Assembly (NCBI GenBank): GCA_027488135.1
Contig: JAIYCH010000047.1
Span: 1-62,922, forward strand
Source of the DNA: Saprospiraceae bacterium
Lineage (GTDB): Bacteria; Bacteroidota; Bacteroidia; Chitinophagales; Saprospiraceae
DNA length: 62,922 bases
Direction: 5' to 3'
Shown here: piece by piece, positions 1 to 7,466 of the stretch
How positions within the stretch are numbered: position 1 is the stretch's first letter
Layout of the letters: each line of letters opens with the position of its first letter
Position numbers and translations under genes: made by a program
Notes under the pieces: model-generated
What the model was told of the DNA's origin: nothing
The model's input: the letters and a program-made list of their open reading frames with translations, nothing else
The model's database searches: none

Positions 1-1
1 A

Positions 2-100
2 ACATTGGGTGCAAAACTTTTTAGCGGAAACAGAATGTTTATTGACACCAAAGAATCACAAATTTTAACAACAAAATATTTTAAAGATTTTAAGCTATGA
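2..100 (+). CDS. C-terminal end of an unidentified protein (5' cut by window)
   Basis: An open frame enters from the left edge and ends at a TGA after 32 codons. The visible tail (…GNRMFIDTKESQ…) matches no family I recognise. Its stop overlaps the start of the next small gene in an ATGA arrangement, so the two are probably translated in tandem. Too little is visible to assign a function. Confidence 0.35.
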   Translation, partial: TLGAKLFSGNRMFIDTKESQILTTKYFKDFKL

Positions 101-255
101 TAAATTTCAAAAAAATGGACGACAAAGATTTTGTTTTTATCAACAAAAACTTGGGCGAAAAAGACGACCAAGAATTTAGTAACTTTTTGAAGAAACGTAA
201 GACAAGATATTTGCCAACAAATGACAAAAAGAAATCTAAAGAACTTCAAAAATAA
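97..255 (+). CDS. Small hypothetical protein, 52 aa
   Basis: This short gene starts at the ATG inside the ATGA overlap with the upstream partial gene. It encodes a very polar 52-residue protein rich in Lys and Asp/Glu, with no signal peptide or membrane segment. The C-terminal third (KKRKTR, KKKSKELQK) is strongly basic. Coupling to a truncated neighbour, in a region full of toxin-antitoxin pairs, makes it a possible small partner of a two-gene module, but this is inference from context only. I do not recognise the family. Confidence 0.4.
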   Translation: MINFKKMDDKDFVFINKNLGEKDDQEFSNFLKKRKTRYLPTNDKKKSKELQK

Positions 256-339
256 AGGCTCTTTCACTAACAAAGTTATACGAAAGCAGTCGTCTCGTCA
301 TACATTCTATAGATTCAAACAATTCATTTGAATTTTTCT

Positions 340-347
340 TATATTTG
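340..347 (+). promoter_or_regulatory. Putative -7 promoter box (TATATTTG)
   Basis: TATATTTG matches the Bacteroidota -7 consensus TAnnTTTG. It lies 23 nt upstream of the ATG at 370, so transcription would start near 354. This argues against the in-frame ATG at 328, which would lie upstream of the box. No good -33 TTTG lies at the usual spacing. Confidence 0.45.
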
Positions 348-369
348 TATCAACTATGAAAATAAAGTT

Positions 370-618
370 ATGGCTCAGACAATATTAATAGAATACCCTG
401 ATTATTTGGCAAATTCAATGAGGCTGAATAAAGAAGACTTTGGCAAAGAGGTGAAACTTTCATCACTTGTCAAACTTTTTGAACTTGGGAAAGTTTCATC
501 AGGAATTGCATCAAAAGTTCTGAACATTTCTAGAATAGAGTTTTTGGAACTTTTGTCAAAGTACCATGTAAGCTTTCTCCATTCAGATGATTTAGCAGAA
601 GATATTGAAAATGCCTAA
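370..618 (+). CDS. UPF0175 family protein, probable antitoxin
   Basis: An 82-residue protein of the UPF0175 type: an N-terminal strand (ILIEYPDYLA), then a helical core with LVKLFELGKVSSGIASKVL and a HTH-like segment, ending in an acidic tail. UPF0175 proteins commonly precede DUF3368 PIN toxins and are read as antitoxins. The next gene overlaps it by 14 nt and is exactly such a protein, so the pair is a type II-like toxin-antitoxin module. I chose ATG 370 over ATG 328 because a -7 promoter box lies between them. The toxin partner is intact, so the module may be live. Confidence 0.8.
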   Translation: MAQTILIEYPDYLANSMRLNKEDFGKEVKLSSLVKLFELGKVSSGIASKVLNISRIEFLELLSKYHVSFLHSDDLAEDIENA

Positions 619-1093
619 AGTTGTCTCAAATACGACTCCAATTATTTCACTATTGAAAATTGGAAAATTGGAAATTTTGAAAGTTTTGTATGACGAAATT
701 TACATTCCTCAAGAAGTTTTCAATGAAATCGAGGCAGGAAAGCACAAGAAATATTATTTGAATTTATTAGCATTTGAATGGATTAAAATTGAACAAATTC
801 AAGATAGAAAATCTATTGCATACTTTCTAGATTTAGATAAAGGAGAGGCCGAGGCCATTGTTCTTGCAACCGAAAGTGAAGCGGATCTAATCTTGTTGGA
901 CGAATCACTAGGCAGATTTCACGCAAAGCACGCAGGATTAAGAGTAACAGGAACCATCGGAATTTTATTGAAAGCAAAAAAGCAGGGACTTATTTCTGAG
1001 CTCAAACCATTGATTCTCGAACTGAAAGAAAAAGGAGTTTGGTTAAGTGAAAATTTAATTGAAAGAATTCTCGAACTGGCAAATGAGACTTAG
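605..1093 (+). CDS. DUF3368 PIN-like domain protein, probable toxin
   Basis: This 162-residue protein (160 if it starts at the ATG at 611) has the DUF3368 layout: VVSNTTPIISLLKIG at the N-terminus, the acidic core LDKGEAEAIVLA, LILLDESLGR, and VTGTIGILLKAKKQG. DUF3368 belongs to the PIN nuclease superfamily. The first acidic position of a typical PIN domain is Asn here (SNTTP), a variant I believe is common in this family rather than a defect. It overlaps its UPF0175 partner by 14 nt, so translation is likely coupled. Inferred role: RNase-type toxin held by the upstream antitoxin. Confidence 0.83.
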   Translation: MKMPKVVSNTTPIISLLKIGKLEILKVLYDEIYIPQEVFNEIEAGKHKKYYLNLLAFEWIKIEQIQDRKSIAYFLDLDKGEAEAIVLATESEADLILLDESLGRFHAKHAGLRVTGTIGILLKAKKQGLISELKPLILELKEKGVWLSENLIERILELANET

Positions 1094-1869
1094 TGATAGA
1101 CTGCATTGCATAACAGCAACATGTGTAAAATCCGGATGAAATTGGACAGACGGATACAAATATTAAACTTTTTTTCTTTGATGAGTGTAGATTTTTGCAA
1201 AGAATATTTAGATCTATGTCTAATTAATTCAATCAGTTCGTTTTTTGCATCACTTGTGTTTAAGCGTCTGTTTACGTATGCCACTGCACCAATAAGTAAA
1301 TCAACCAACTGTCCCAATTCTACTTCGTGAGAACGTACTTGTTGTACTTTTTTAATGATTTCTTTATTAAAGTCATATTTATCGTTTCTAAGTACTTGCT
1401 CTAATTTATGCACCTTTTCACGGCTTCTTGTATCTTTAACATCTACATAAATATTATGAGCATATTCGGGCTGTAAAATAGTTTTCAGCATTCTAAAATA
1501 CATTTTATAGTAAAATGTATCATGGGTATGGCCATAGGCTTCATAATCTAATTTTGATTTATCAGGTACAACCAAAACACGAAAAGATAAGTCATCGTCA
1601 TCAAAAAAATAGTCAATCACATCTCGGTAAAAAGCTAATTGGCTTTTGGAAACTTTGTTCCATTTAATTTCATAATAAGTTCTGTTTTCTTTTGGATTTT
1701 TATTAAATTTAGGAATTAGATTATATTTCCTTTTTAATTCATCTAGACGTAAAAATATCTCATCCTTTTTGTAAGTTGAGCAATGTATAGCCCCTAAAAC
1801 CATTACTGATTGCTTATCATTTTGAAGATGGCAACTTTCATCACAATATATGTTTATGTGTTCTCTCAT
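1090..1869 (-). CDS. DUF3800 domain protein
   Basis: A 259-residue cytosolic protein with the DUF3800 signature: an N-terminal INIYCDESCH strand with an acidic pair, a central FRVLVVPDKSKLDYEAYGH region, DVKDTRSREKV, and QVRSHEVELGQLVDLLIGAVAY near the C-terminus. DUF3800 proteins are thought to have an RNase H-like fold with acidic catalytic residues and are frequent in defence islands and on mobile elements. Their cellular role is not established. The gene converges with the DUF3368 gene and overlaps its end by 4 nt. The last ~25 residues look unrelated to the family and may be a run-on. Confidence 0.75.
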   Translation of the reverse strand: MREHINIYCDESCHLQNDKQSVMVLGAIHCSTYKKDEIFLRLDELKRKYNLIPKFNKNPKENRTYYEIKWNKVSKSQLAFYRDVIDYFFDDDDLSFRVLVVPDKSKLDYEAYGHTHDTFYYKMYFRMLKTILQPEYAHNIYVDVKDTRSREKVHKLEQVLRNDKYDFNKEIIKKVQQVRSHEVELGQLVDLLIGAVAYVNRRLNTSDAKNELIELIRHRSKYSLQKSTLIKEKKFNICIRLSNFIRILHMLLLCNAVYH

Positions 1870-2024
1870 TTTATTTAATTGACCATTTTATGATGAATAA
1901 TGTGGGGAAAGCTTAAACTGGTAGCCAATTTTTTGTGTTCATAGTAGTTTAAAATAGGTATTAAATGATGCTTACTCTTCCCTTTCATTAGACTAAACTC
2001 AAATAATAAAATTATTTATTTTTG

Positions 2025-2615
2025 TTATTTTTCTAATGCTGTCAGAAAACATTTTGAGGCAAAAATCACATTTTCTTTTTTAGCGGCGCTATTTAGGACA
2101 TAATCAAAATAATTATTTTCGTTATTCTTTGATATTCTGGATCTTTCCACCTTGTTTGATATGAACTGTATTAACTCTTCTTTTGTTATTTTAAATTTTG
2201 CAGTTGACTGGATGTAAGTGTTACCCAAAACAACTTTTTCTAAACTACCAGAGGCTTGTAAGGGGATTAGTTTGATAACCTTATCATTACCCTCAAATTT
2301 GAATATGATGTAATCATTAGTTTTTATATCAACCATGTCTTTACTATTTTCAGTAGGAACTAAAATACTCCCGTTTGAAAAAATCAAGCTACTATTTAAC
2401 CTTAAGTATATTGAATCATTTTCGAGAACAAATTGTCCAGAAATGTCAGGCTGGGCATTCATTATATTTAATCCAGACAAAGAAAATCCACTTGATATAA
2501 TCGTCTTTTTACTGGTAAACGGATCTATTTCATCCTTAAAATTTTTACATTTTTGACCATATAATGTACTTGAAAGCAAAAATATACGTAATACAATATA
2601 TAATAATTTCATCAT
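2025..2615 (-). CDS. Hypothetical exported protein, 196 aa
   Basis: The N-terminus is a signal peptide (hydrophobic LLYIVLRIFLLSS, then LYGQ), with MM at the start so either Met may be used. The mature part looks like an all-beta protein of about 120 residues followed by a helical tail that begins near KITKEELIQF. No family is recognised. The gene stands alone, and an IS remnant abuts its 5' side about 30 nt away, so its native promoter may have been displaced. The region 1870-2024 on its other side holds nothing I can name. Confidence 0.55.
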   Translation of the reverse strand: MMKLLYIVLRIFLLSSTLYGQKCKNFKDEIDPFTSKKTIISSGFSLSGLNIMNAQPDISGQFVLENDSIYLRLNSSLIFSNGSILVPTENSKDMVDIKTNDYIIFKFEGNDKVIKLIPLQASGSLEKVVLGNTYIQSTAKFKITKEELIQFISNKVERSRISKNNENNYFDYVLNSAAKKENVIFASKCFLTALEK

Positions 2616-2645
2616 AGCAATAGATTTTTGTTAAATTAATATCAC

Positions 2646-2659
2646 TGTTGTCCGGTAAA
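2646..2659 (+). repeat. Left terminal inverted repeat of the IS remnant
   Basis: TGTTGTCCGGTAAA is the exact complement of 3489-3502. Confidence 0.8.
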
Positions 2660-2738
2660 CATTTTAAAAAACCGAGGGACTATTATTGAATTGCCCCGGT
2701 AATGTCTACTTTTGAGTTACCACACAAAAAAGAAAGAC

Positions 2739-3476
2739 ATGGGTAAAAGTATGAATTTTAGCGGACAGCCGGTTGAAAGATGTTGATATGTAACTTCTAT
2801 ATATAATGGACTCCACGACGATTAGCTTATTTAAGGATATTTAGTGTGGAGTTGGTCGTAACCCTCTAGAGGGTAAAAAGAAAGATGGAATTAAAGCCCA
2901 CACCATCATCAAGGCCAGTGAAAATATACCCTGCCTTATCCGTTATAGTGATCCTGTGCTTCATGACCATATATTTATAAAAGAAGCCCAGATTACGAGC
3001 AATATGAGGTTTTGTCCAAAGAAAGTATCTGGTATGTAACCAGATTGAAAGAGAATGCTTTATACAAGGCAAGTGAAGAGTATGATATACCAGATGAGGC
3101 AGACAGTGCCGTGCTAAAAGATGAAGAAATTGTCCTTTGTTATGGTGAAAACAAAAAGAAAGAACTCCTGGCACGTCGTATTGCATATTGGGACAGCGCC
3201 AATGAACGATTATTTTAATTTGTTACGAATAATTTTGATCTATCGGCAGAGAAAATAGCCATAATATACAAGAAACGCTGGCAGATAGAACTTTAATTTA
3301 AACAACTAAAGCAGAATTTTCCATTAAAATACTTTTTGGAAGACCCTGAAGAAAGTGGGCGCGCTATTATCAAGGAAATTAAGGATAAATATTCGCTATT
3401 CCCAGAAATGAGGGGGCTTACTTTTGAAAAACCAAAAAAAGGTATTCATTATCAGAATGTTATGCCAAGTTTTTAA
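2739..3476 (+). pseudogene. IS4-family (DUF4372) transposase, multiply broken
   Basis: The start reads MGKSMNFSGQP, typical of the N-terminus of DUF4372 transposases, but the frame ends within about 15 codons. A middle piece at 3012-3218 (KESIWYVTRLKENALY… and …RIAYWDSANERLF) and a later piece (IAIIYKKRWQIEL, then FKQLKQNFPLKYFL after a stop) correspond to the catalytic core and the YREK-like region of IS4 transposases. Frameshifts, nonsense codons and an internal deletion make an active enzyme impossible. Confidence 0.75.
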
Positions 3477-3488
3477 CCATTTTACGGA

Positions 3489-3502
3489 TTTACCGGACAA
3501 CA
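3489..3502 (-). repeat. Right terminal inverted repeat of the IS remnant
   Basis: TTTACCGGACAACA is the exact complement of 2646-2659. The downstream UPF0175 gene begins within about 30 nt of this end. Confidence 0.8.
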
Positions 3503-3529
3503 ATGATTAACTTTAATAAAAATACAAAT

Positions 3530-3766
3530 ATGAGAACTGTGACGCTAAAACTACCTGACAATATTGAGCTTAATGAAAAAGAAATCTCCATCATGTTGTC
3601 TGCTCAACTTTATAATTTGGGAAAAATGTCATTAGGACAAGCAGCAAATCATGTTGATTTAAACAAAGCAGCGTTCATAAACGAATTGGGCAAATATAAT
3701 GTTTCGGTTTTTGGAGAAACGCTTGAAGAACTTGAGCAAGAGTTCCTTACACCCAGAAAACTTTAA
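3530..3766 (+). CDS. Orphan UPF0175 family antitoxin-like protein
   Basis: This 78-residue protein matches the layout of the UPF0175 protein at 370-618: an N-terminal strand (VTLKLPDNIELNE), then LSAQLYNLGKMSLGQAANHV as the helical core and a KYNVSVFGETLEELEQE tail. No toxin gene follows, only about 145 nt of degenerate sequence and a hairpin. It is therefore an orphan, either after loss of its PIN partner or as an anti-addiction copy. ATG 3530 is preferred because the in-frame ATG at 3503 lies directly against the IS end. The IS insertion has separated it from its original upstream DNA. Confidence 0.65.
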   Translation: MRTVTLKLPDNIELNEKEISIMLSAQLYNLGKMSLGQAANHVDLNKAAFINELGKYNVSVFGETLEELEQEFLTPRKL

Positions 3767-3790
3767 CCACCCGCATCGTTGAAAAAAGTG
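3764..3790 (+). repeat. Degenerate intergenic repeat, copy C
   Basis: The segment with CATCGTTGAAAAAA resembles the segments at 7066-7105 (GGCATAGTTGAAAAG) and 8566-8606 (AGTATAGTTGAAAAA). All three lie at gene boundaries in the island. The match is partial and judged by eye. Confidence 0.3.
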
Positions 3791-3863
3791 AAGGACATAA
3801 AAGAATTTAGTTCAAGATTGAAAAGCTATTCCAAGGGAGGGCACAAACGAAGCTTCCATGTTT

Positions 3864-3898
3864 AACGAACAGCTAACATGGAAAGCTAGCTGTTCGTT
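3864..3898. terminator. Bidirectional hairpin terminator candidate
   Basis: A perfect 12-bp stem (AACGAACAGCTA with TAGCTGTTCGTT) around an 11-nt loop lies between the convergent orphan UPF0175 gene and the transglutaminase-like gene. T-runs on either side are short, so it is either a weak bidirectional terminator or a transcript-end stabiliser. Confidence 0.5.
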
Positions 3899-3911
3899 GG
3901 ATTTACATCAA

Positions 3912-5153
3912 TTATTGTTGCCAAAAAATATTCGGGTTATTGGTTTTGTAAGTCACCCATACCGTATTACTTTTTTCGCGTTTATCCACCTCTTTTTGTG
4001 GTTCTTGTTCATAATAATCAAGTGGGAGAAGTCGGATGTAGTTATAGGTTTTTCCTTCAGAAACAGTTTCCATGTTGTACTCGCTAGATGCAGGGCATTC
4101 CAGCATATACAGATTTTTGGCCATGTAATTTTCAAGGTAATTTATTTTTGTTTGTGGCGTCTTATTATTCCAGTTTGCATCAGGATTTAATATAAGAGCT
4201 TTATCCTCGATTAGTCGATGACGCACTTCCTCAATACTTAACATCTCACCCTTTTCATTCATCACATAAGCATTAAAAGTTGGGTCTATCCAAATCCATT
4301 TTTCAAGTGATTCTGAATAGACAGAATTAATGACATGAACATCTTGATCCATTTTCAAACTGTCTTTGGGCATACATGTAACAATTCTCGATTTGATACC
4401 CAGAGCAAGGTAACATTCATTCAAAACGATTGCAAGTCCTCTACAATTTAATCCTCTATTATCATTTTTACAAACCTCCAGCATACTCAAAGTATTTTTG
4501 ACCTCTGGATTTCCATTCATCCCATCATGAGGAATAAGATTATGAACCCAACGCATCAGGTTTAAAATTTTCATTACATCTGTTCCTTGTCCAGCGATAC
4601 TATCAAGGTTAAGATCATTTCGTAGAGCACTTAGATTGCCATCCTCTTTAGATTGATAGGAGAAAGATGGTAATGGTCTATTGTCTTGCAGATTATAGAC
4701 TTTCGCTTTTTTCAAAATATAAAGATAGTCGCCTGTTGTCTTGAGCTTATTGTTTAGTAAGACAAATTCTTTCTCGTTTCGGATATTGTCCAGATCTGTA
4801 TCAAATTGTATGTGTCTATAATCATTCCAACCTGAATCTATTGCTTTTTTCAAATAAGTTATTGATGAGGTTCTATTGTTTGAAAGTGAATAAATACAAG
4901 ATAGATTATAATAAATATTACTGAGCAAATAGGATTGTTGCTTTTTTTCTTCAACAGCTAAATTTTCAAGTAAAAATAAATATTCGGAAAGTAAGGTGTG
5001 GTAGGTCTTTATATCTTGCTTCTCATATGCATTGTCAAAGCCATCAGCCTTTTGCTTAATAAATTCATCCATTTTTTGGGATGGTGTTAATTGAGCGAAG
5101 AGAGGTGGCGCACATACAAATAATGCCAACAAAATAATTACGTGTTTTTTCAT
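3912..5153 (-). CDS. Exported transglutaminase-like domain protein
   Basis: A 413-residue protein with a signal peptide ending near PPLFAQ. Residues ~30-150 are helical with TPR-like spacing (SNIYYNLSCIYSLSN…AIDSGW). A transglutaminase/papain-like core follows, with a readable catalytic triad: C237 (GLNCRGLA), H273 (DQDVHVINSVY) and D290 (WIWIDPTFN). Such exported proteins are predicted proteases or peptide-processing enzymes acting in the periplasm. It lies 40 nt downstream of the DUF4097-like gene and may share its transcript from the sigma factor gene. Substrate unknown. Confidence 0.8.
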   Translation of the reverse strand: MKKHVIILLALFVCAPPLFAQLTPSQKMDEFIKQKADGFDNAYEKQDIKTYHTLLSEYLFLLENLAVEEKKQQSYLLSNIYYNLSCIYSLSNNRTSSITYLKKAIDSGWNDYRHIQFDTDLDNIRNEKEFVLLNNKLKTTGDYLYILKKAKVYNLQDNRPLPSFSYQSKEDGNLSALRNDLNLDSIAGQGTDVMKILNLMRWVHNLIPHDGMNGNPEVKNTLSMLEVCKNDNRGLNCRGLAIVLNECYLALGIKSRIVTCMPKDSLKMDQDVHVINSVYSESLEKWIWIDPTFNAYVMNEKGEMLSIEEVRHRLIEDKALILNPDANWNNKTPQTKINYLENYMAKNLYMLECPASSEYNMETVSEGKTYNYIRLLPLDYYEQEPQKEVDKREKSNTVWVTYKTNNPNIFWQQ

Positions 5154-5193
5154 TTTTATTTGTTTTTAATTAAATGTTAAAGAATTGCCAAAA

Positions 5194-6396
5194 CTATCTG
5201 ACAATTATTTTTCCTAAAGAGGTATGCATTATTACCCCCAATTTTCCATTTCCTACAGTCATTTGATTCTTAGATTTAGTTTTCAGGTCATATCGATCCA
5301 CATTTATATTGCCCAAACTTGTACTTAAACTAATTTTGCATTCTGAAAGTGGATTACGTATTTGAATATCAATACCTCCGAGGCTGGTAAAGTATTTACT
5401 ATCGTCAGAAATCAAAATATTTTTTCCTAAAATATCTCCATTAGAAGAGTTAACATTTATTTTTCCTTTCAAATTTTTCATTGAAATGTCCCCTAATGAG
5501 GTATTCAAATCAATGATTCCTGAAATATTTTCAGCAGATATATCACCCATACCTGTAACCAGAATCACATCTAAATTTTCTGGAACATTAAATTCCAACA
5601 CACTTCTTTCAGAAAGTGCGCTAATCCCATTAAATTTTTGATCTTTCCTTTCTAAATGAATCGCTAGAACTGAATCCTTCAGTTGGTAACTCATTGTACA
5701 ATTGCCTTCATTTTTTCTAAAGAAAAAACCCTTTGCTTTCAGCTCATAATTATATTTCATAGAAATGCTTGAACGCTGACTTCCACGAACCATGATTTCA
5801 CACTTATTATCGCCCTCAAAAACCAAAACCTTAACGCTATTGAAAAGTGTGTCTATATTTAAGGTATCATTCAAACAATTCCAGAATCCAGAGAATTCCT
5901 CCTTTTTGTCCTGCTTATTCGTTTCTGGGAAATGGCCTAAGTTAAGTTTTTGTGTTTCAAAAGGATTTTTAACCTCTTCAATTTGAATCGAATCTTTTAG
6001 GAGATTGGGGATTGGGATAATGGTTGTAGCAATATCTATTGTCTTTTTGGGTCTAACTTGGATTGATTCAATTTTTATACGTATTGAAGAATCAACAGGT
6101 AGAATATCCCTGGTTTGTTCCAATACAGTTGAATTTATCTTATTTGGAATGGTTTTTTGTTTTCCTGTAAATAAAAAAACAGATCCTACTAAAGTAGATG
6201 TTATGATAGAACATATAATAATTGCCTTTTTGATAATTGCAGTTTTACCAGCTAATTTCAGGTTCACTGTGGTATTATTTGCGCTAATCCATGTGTTTAC
6301 ATCTGAAATGTTCGTAGTAACTTTCTTTTCTCTAAGAATTTTAAACAACTCATTTAATTTTTCTTCTGATTCCATACTACTCCAATTATTTTTCAA
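5194..6396 (-). CDS. Membrane protein with DUF4097-like beta-helix; probable anti-sigma factor
   Basis: 400 residues. The first ~55 are soluble, one membrane span follows (about 57-77, IIICSIITSTLVGSVFLF), then a Pro/Ile-rich linker. The C-terminal ~200 residues contain repeated units (VTGMGDISAENISG, LNTSLGDISMKNLKG, VNSSNGDILGKN, FTSLGGIDIQ, LSTSLGNINVD, MHTSLGKIIV) typical of DUF4097 adhesin-like beta-helices. Its start overlaps the end of the ECF sigma factor gene by 11 nt, and its topology is that of a membrane anti-sigma factor. I infer that it holds the sigma factor at the membrane; no recognised anti-sigma domain is visible. Confidence 0.65.
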   Translation of the reverse strand: MKNNWSSMESEEKLNELFKILREKKVTTNISDVNTWISANNTTVNLKLAGKTAIIKKAIIICSIITSTLVGSVFLFTGKQKTIPNKINSTVLEQTRDILPVDSSIRIKIESIQVRPKKTIDIATTIIPIPNLLKDSIQIEEVKNPFETQKLNLGHFPETNKQDKKEEFSGFWNCLNDTLNIDTLFNSVKVLVFEGDNKCEIMVRGSQRSSISMKYNYELKAKGFFFRKNEGNCTMSYQLKDSVLAIHLERKDQKFNGISALSERSVLEFNVPENLDVILVTGMGDISAENISGIIDLNTSLGDISMKNLKGKINVNSSNGDILGKNILISDDSKYFTSLGGIDIQIRNPLSECKISLSTSLGNINVDRYDLKTKSKNQMTVGNGKLGVIMHTSLGKIIVR

Positions 6397-6916
6397 GTAA
6401 ATTCATTTGAACAATTAGCTGCTTTCTTCCCCTGCTTAACCTCTGTTTTATAGCGGACTCTCCTAAGTTTAGAATGACCATAATTTCTTTAATTGAAAAG
6501 CCGGATATTTCAAAAAGAATAATACACTCGCGAGTTATACTATCTAAATTTTCTATTTGTTCATATAAACAGTTAATTTCTAATTGTTTTTCAATTTCAA
6601 TATTATTAGTGTTTATATGCTCGTATTGAGTTGAAAAATTCTCTACATATTCTAGCTTTTTCTTTTTTCTATAATTCGATAATACCTTGGCAGCCGTCCC
6701 GAACAAAAAATGGAGAAAAGCATCTTTTGATTTTAGGTTATCAAATTTTTCAAAGGCAATAAGCAATGTATCTTGCATAAGATCTTCGAAAGGGAACTCC
6801 TTATAAGAACGGGTTTTGCAATAACGCTCGAAACGGCCATGAACCGGAGCGTACGCTTGCATAAATCGTTCTTTTTTACTAAAATCCATTCTAGTTTTTG
6901 TAGTAAGTGTAACCAA
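6386..6916 (-). CDS. ECF-type RNA polymerase sigma factor
   Basis: 176 residues (167 if it starts at the second Met, 6889). Region 2 runs from FEDLMQDTLLIAFEKFDNL through FLFGTAAKVLSNYRKKKK. Region 4 is LDSITRECIILFEISGFSIKEI followed by an HTH, LGESAIKQRLSRGRKQL. It is the first gene of a likely three-gene unit with the DUF4097-like membrane protein (11-nt overlap) and the transglutaminase-like protein. Role: transcription of a small extracytoplasmic-stress regulon, controlled by the next gene's product. Target promoters cannot be told from this window. Confidence 0.87.
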   Translation of the reverse strand: MVTLTTKTRMDFSKKERFMQAYAPVHGRFERYCKTRSYKEFPFEDLMQDTLLIAFEKFDNLKSKDAFLHFLFGTAAKVLSNYRKKKKLEYVENFSTQYEHINTNNIEIEKQLEINCLYEQIENLDSITRECIILFEISGFSIKEIMVILNLGESAIKQRLSRGRKQLIVQMNLLEK

Positions 6917-7065
6917 TTTGAAAAAAGTTACATCAATAAAAAAATATTTTAATTTGAATTATTTTCAATAAATCGGGGGTTGATTTATCTATTGTAGATT
7001 GTATTACCGCTGAATTGCTTTTTTTTGCTTTTTTTGGAGTGGTTCTTTTCTTCAACTCAACCAAT

Positions 7066-7105
7066 CTCCGAAAAATTTAACTACTGGCATAGTTGAAAAG
7101 ATTTT
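7066..7105 (+). repeat. Degenerate intergenic repeat, copy A
   Basis: CTCCGAAAAATTTAACTACT and the following GGCATAGTTGAAAAG align with 8566-8606 and partly with 3764-3790. It sits between the sigma factor gene and the VOC pseudogene. The rest of 6917-7122 shows nothing else. Confidence 0.4.
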
Positions 7106-7122
7106 TCAATATAAAATGGTTT

Positions 7123-7441
7123 TTACCATTGCTGGAATCTTATCCCAAGTTGTTTGTCTGCAATCGCAAATTCTTTTGCACCCCAAGGTCTGACCGACAC
7201 TTTATTAAGATTTGGATGAAGTAGCTGAGGATGAGAAGCAGATATTTTTGCATATACTTCTTCAATATTATCTGTTTCAAGCCTTAGCTCAGGATAATGT
7301 TCTCTGGCTAATTGCTCGTCTTGAAAAACCATTATTCTTATTCCATTTTTTTCTAAGACACAATAAGCAATCAACAAATAATTTTAGTCCATCTGAAATA
7401 TCAACGTAAAAAACACTGGGTACTAATTTTGAAAAATTCAT
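7123..7441 (-). pseudogene. VOC (glyoxalase/bleomycin-resistance fold) protein, frameshifted
   Basis: The N-terminal part (MNFSKLVPSVFYVDISDGLKLFVDCL, from 7441) is in one frame. The rest (AYCVLEKNGIRIMVFQDEQ … VSVRPWGAKEFAIADKQLG … QQW, ending 7123) is in another. The residues normally linking VDCLGF to the next strand are missing, so a deletion of roughly 10-15 codons probably caused the frameshift near 7380. Both halves are recognisable as one ~120-aa VOC protein. It cannot fold as encoded. Confidence 0.75.
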
Positions 7442-7466
7442 TCTCCTGAAATTTAATTGTGTTCGT

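Larger units (their letters stand above)
2646..3502 (+). mobile_element. Decayed IS4-type insertion sequence remnant
   Basis: The ends are 14-bp perfect inverted repeats, TGTTGTCCGGTAAA at 2646-2659 and its complement at 3489-3502. Similarity continues outward as CA(c/t). Between them lie an IS-borne -7 box (TACTTTTG, 2707-2714) and fragments of a DUF4372-type IS4 transposase in several frames. At 857 bp the element is well short of an intact member (about 1.3 kb expected), so internal DNA has been lost. A clean target duplication is not visible: the flanks are attaat and attaac, at most a 6-bp repeat with one mismatch. Confidence 0.8.

Noticed and set aside
328-369. Longer start for the first UPF0175 gene
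   Set aside because: The extra codons overlap a TAnnTTTG box, so they would lie upstream of the transcript start. The family N-terminus also begins at about 370.
3788-3865. 25-codon GTG frame after the orphan UPF0175 gene, a possible toxin remnant
   Set aside because: Too short, no recognisable family, and it overlaps the terminator hairpin.
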